Assembly (NCBI GenBank): GCA_050256015.1
Contig: JBFWIL010000164.1
Location: forward strand, 1 to 6,176
Length of the DNA stretch: 6,176 bases
From: JBFWIL01 sp050256015
GTDB lineage: Bacteria > Bacteroidota > Bacteroidia > Bacteroidales > Prolixibacteraceae
Direction: 5' to 3'
Below are positions 4,538-6,176 of the stretch, in pieces; within the stretch, counting starts at the first letter, position 1, and each line of letters begins with the position of its first letter. The position numbers were made by a program, and so were the translations under genes. The notes under the pieces are model-generated. The model saw only the letters and a program-made list of their open reading frames with translations, searched no databases and was not told the origin of the DNA.

Positions 4538-6133
4538 ATGGATATAATAAATCACGATTTCTATTTAGTGGGTATCGGGGCCTCAGCCGGCGGTTTAACG
4601 GCTATTCAGAAATTGTTCGACAATATACCTGACAATACGGGGATGGCCTTTGTAATTGTACAACACCTGTCGCCCGATTATAAAAGCCTTATGCCGGAAC
4701 TGCTTGCCAAGCATACCCGGATGGAAATATACACATCTGAAGATGACCAGGAGATCATACCTAACTGCATTTATCTGAACCAGCGTAACAAAAATATCAG
4801 AGTAGAAGGCAACAGGTTATTTTTACTGGAACGGGCATCAAAGCACGAACTGAATCTTCCCATCGATATTTTTTTCCACTCCGTGGGTAATGAATATAAG
4901 GAAAAATCAATCGGTATTATTCTTTCGGGTACCGGTTCCGACGGTTCGCGGGGCATAAAAACCATTAAGGAAACAGGGGGTACCATCATTGTTGAGGACC
5001 CGTTTTCAGCCCAGTTTGACGGCATGCCAAACTCCGCCATTTCCACCAACCTGGTAGATTATGTTCTGCCCCCTGATAAAATGGGAGAAACACTGGTTGA
5101 AATTACTACAAAAAGTCTGAAATTATCGAAGGAAGAACAACAGGTATCCAATTTTAACGAGATAGCTTTTTTTAATATTTTAGACGAAATACACATTTCA
5201 TCGGGAATTGATTTCAGACAATACAAGCGGAATACCCTGCTCCGGCGTATAGAAAAACGTATGCATATAAACGATATCGAAACCATTAAAGAATATCAGG
5301 TTTTTTTATCCGACAACCAGGAAGAAAAAGAGATACTCAAAAAGGATTTCTTTATCGGGGTAACCAGCTTTTTCAGGGATCCTGAGGCATTTGACAGCTT
5401 AAAGACGAAAGTTATTCCGGAACTGTATAAAAATAAAGATAATGCCGAGCTTGTCAGGGTGTGGGTTCCCGGCTGTTCGACAGGGGAAGAAGTGTTTTCC
5501 ATTGCTATTCTGATGGATCAGTATATACGGGAACATAAGCCCAACTGTGACTTTAAAATTTTTGCTACGGATGTGGACGTGAATGCGTTAAATAAGGCCA
5601 GTGAGGCTGTTTTTCATATTAATGCCGCTGCCGAACTGGATAAGGAATTTCTTGAAAAATATTTTGTTAAAACAAGTGATAAAATACAGATTATTCAACG
5701 TATACGCAAGAAAGTCCTGTTTTCATCGCACAATGTACTGCGTGACCCTCCGTTTATCCGTATGGACCTTATATCGTGCCGGAATATGCTGATATACATC
5801 AACAGTGTTGCCCAGCAAAATATATTTAAGAATTTTTTATTTTCATTAAACAAGTACGGTTATCTGTTTCTGGGCAGCAGTGAGACGCTTGGCGATGTAG
5901 GTAAGCATTTTAAGATCATTGACGGTAAATGGAAGATTTATCAGAATATTTCCGATACAAAAATACTTCCTTCACATACTTACGACCTGGAAACAAAAAG
6001 TATGGCCATTCCTTTTAAATTTCCCTCAGTTTCCCTGTCCAAAATGGAATACCATTTTGACGAAGCCCCGGAGTCGGTATATGAACGATATTTAAGCAGA
6101 AGAGTCAGTCCTGACTGTATTTTTTTTGACTAA
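4538..6133 (+). CDS. Fused CheB methylesterase-CheR methyltransferase, shortened C-terminus
   Basis: Hybrid signalling protein of 531 residues. The CheB domain (about 7-190) has the catalytic triad S16 (GIGASAGG), H43 (VQHLSPDY) and D135 (LSGTGSDGSRGI), and lacks a receiver domain. A linker leads to the CheR N-terminal helices (about 207-275; DFRQYKRNTLLRRIEKRM) and the SAM-binding methyltransferase fold: TSFFRDPEAF (277-286), VWVPGCSTGEE (308-318), FATDVDVNAL (342-351), DLISCRNMLIY (410-420) and GYLFLGSSETLG (441-452). In the family these enzymes demethylate and methylate receptor glutamates; hybrids normally continue into coiled-coil, PAS and often kinase domains, reaching about 1000 residues or more. 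Here the stop follows YLSRRVSPDCIFFD, where the first PAS-like segment normally begins, just after eight T (6120-6127). No receptor, CheA or CheW is in view. ATG 4538 is the only plausible start, with an A-rich leader. Domain assignment is secure; whether the shortened form is functional is open. Confidence 0.92.
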   Translation: MDIINHDFYLVGIGASAGGLTAIQKLFDNIPDNTGMAFVIVQHLSPDYKSLMPELLAKHTRMEIYTSEDDQEIIPNCIYLNQRNKNIRVEGNRLFLLERASKHELNLPIDIFFHSVGNEYKEKSIGIILSGTGSDGSRGIKTIKETGGTIIVEDPFSAQFDGMPNSAISTNLVDYVLPPDKMGETLVEITTKSLKLSKEEQQVSNFNEIAFFNILDEIHISSGIDFRQYKRNTLLRRIEKRMHINDIETIKEYQVFLSDNQEEKEILKKDFFIGVTSFFRDPEAFDSLKTKVIPELYKNKDNAELVRVWVPGCSTGEEVFSIAILMDQYIREHKPNCDFKIFATDVDVNALNKASEAVFHINAAAELDKEFLEKYFVKTSDKIQIIQRIRKKVLFSSHNVLRDPPFIRMDLISCRNMLIYINSVAQQNIFKNFLFSLNKYGYLFLGSSETLGDVGKHFKIIDGKWKIYQNISDTKILPSHTYDLETKSMAIPFKFPSVSLSKMEYHFDEAPESVYERYLSRRVSPDCIFFD

Positions 6134-6176
6134 ATATATAACATATTATACATAAAGGGGAATGCAGGCAAGCGAC

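Noticed and set aside
4447..4632. Small plus-strand frame from a TTG, overlapping the start of CheB-CheR
   Set aside because: It starts at a non-ATG codon, overlaps about 95 bases of a certain gene in another frame, and its translation is arbitrary.
6162..6176. Possible next gene starting MQASD
   Set aside because: Only five codons are visible; the purine-rich AAAGGGG lies too close to the ATG to be a normal binding site. Noted only as a possibility under the CheB-CheR finding.

Overview
The window looks like a stretch of a Bacteroidota chromosome, most likely a Bacteroidales-type anaerobe. The evidence is a short 2[4Fe-4S] ferredoxin of the kind common in that group, promoters matching the Bacteroidota consensus (TTTG, about 20 bases, TAnnTTTG) upstream of nth and the ferredoxin, A-rich start regions without clear Shine-Dalgarno sequences, a class I iron-sulfur fumarase, and a hybrid CheB-CheR protein. 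The assignment rests on protein and promoter style; no rRNA or other taxonomic marker is present.

Left part (1-3290), GC-rich housekeeping genes: the C-terminal four fifths of a class I fumarate hydratase (+, cut by the window edge) ends in a strong intrinsic terminator. It faces argF, ornithine carbamoyltransferase (-). argF is divergent from nth, endonuclease III (+), across about 200 bases holding the promoters of both genes and two inverted repeats. The nth promoter lies so close to its start codon that the mRNA is probably leaderless.

Middle (3291-3672): a 56-residue ferredoxin with its own promoter and terminator, preceded by a perfect 12-base palindrome.

Right part (3673-6176), clearly more AT-rich: a repressor-like helix-turn-helix protein with a coiled-coil tail (-) is divergent from a 70-residue probable DNA-binding protein (+). 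The 84 bases between them contain three CAACA units exactly 11 bases apart, overlapping a sigma70-like promoter for the repressor. The layout resembles a CI/Cro-type switch. Downstream, in the same direction as the small protein, is a fused CheB methylesterase-CheR methyltransferase. It has intact catalytic motifs but stops at 531 residues, just where homologues usually run on into PAS and kinase domains, immediately after a run of eight T.

Fumarase, OTCase, endonuclease III and ferredoxin are independent housekeeping functions with no obvious shared pathway. The most interesting unit is the right-hand one: an apparently acquired two-regulator switch placed directly upstream of a shortened CheB-CheR signalling protein. 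No CRISPR array, tRNA, rRNA, transposase or integrase was recognised.
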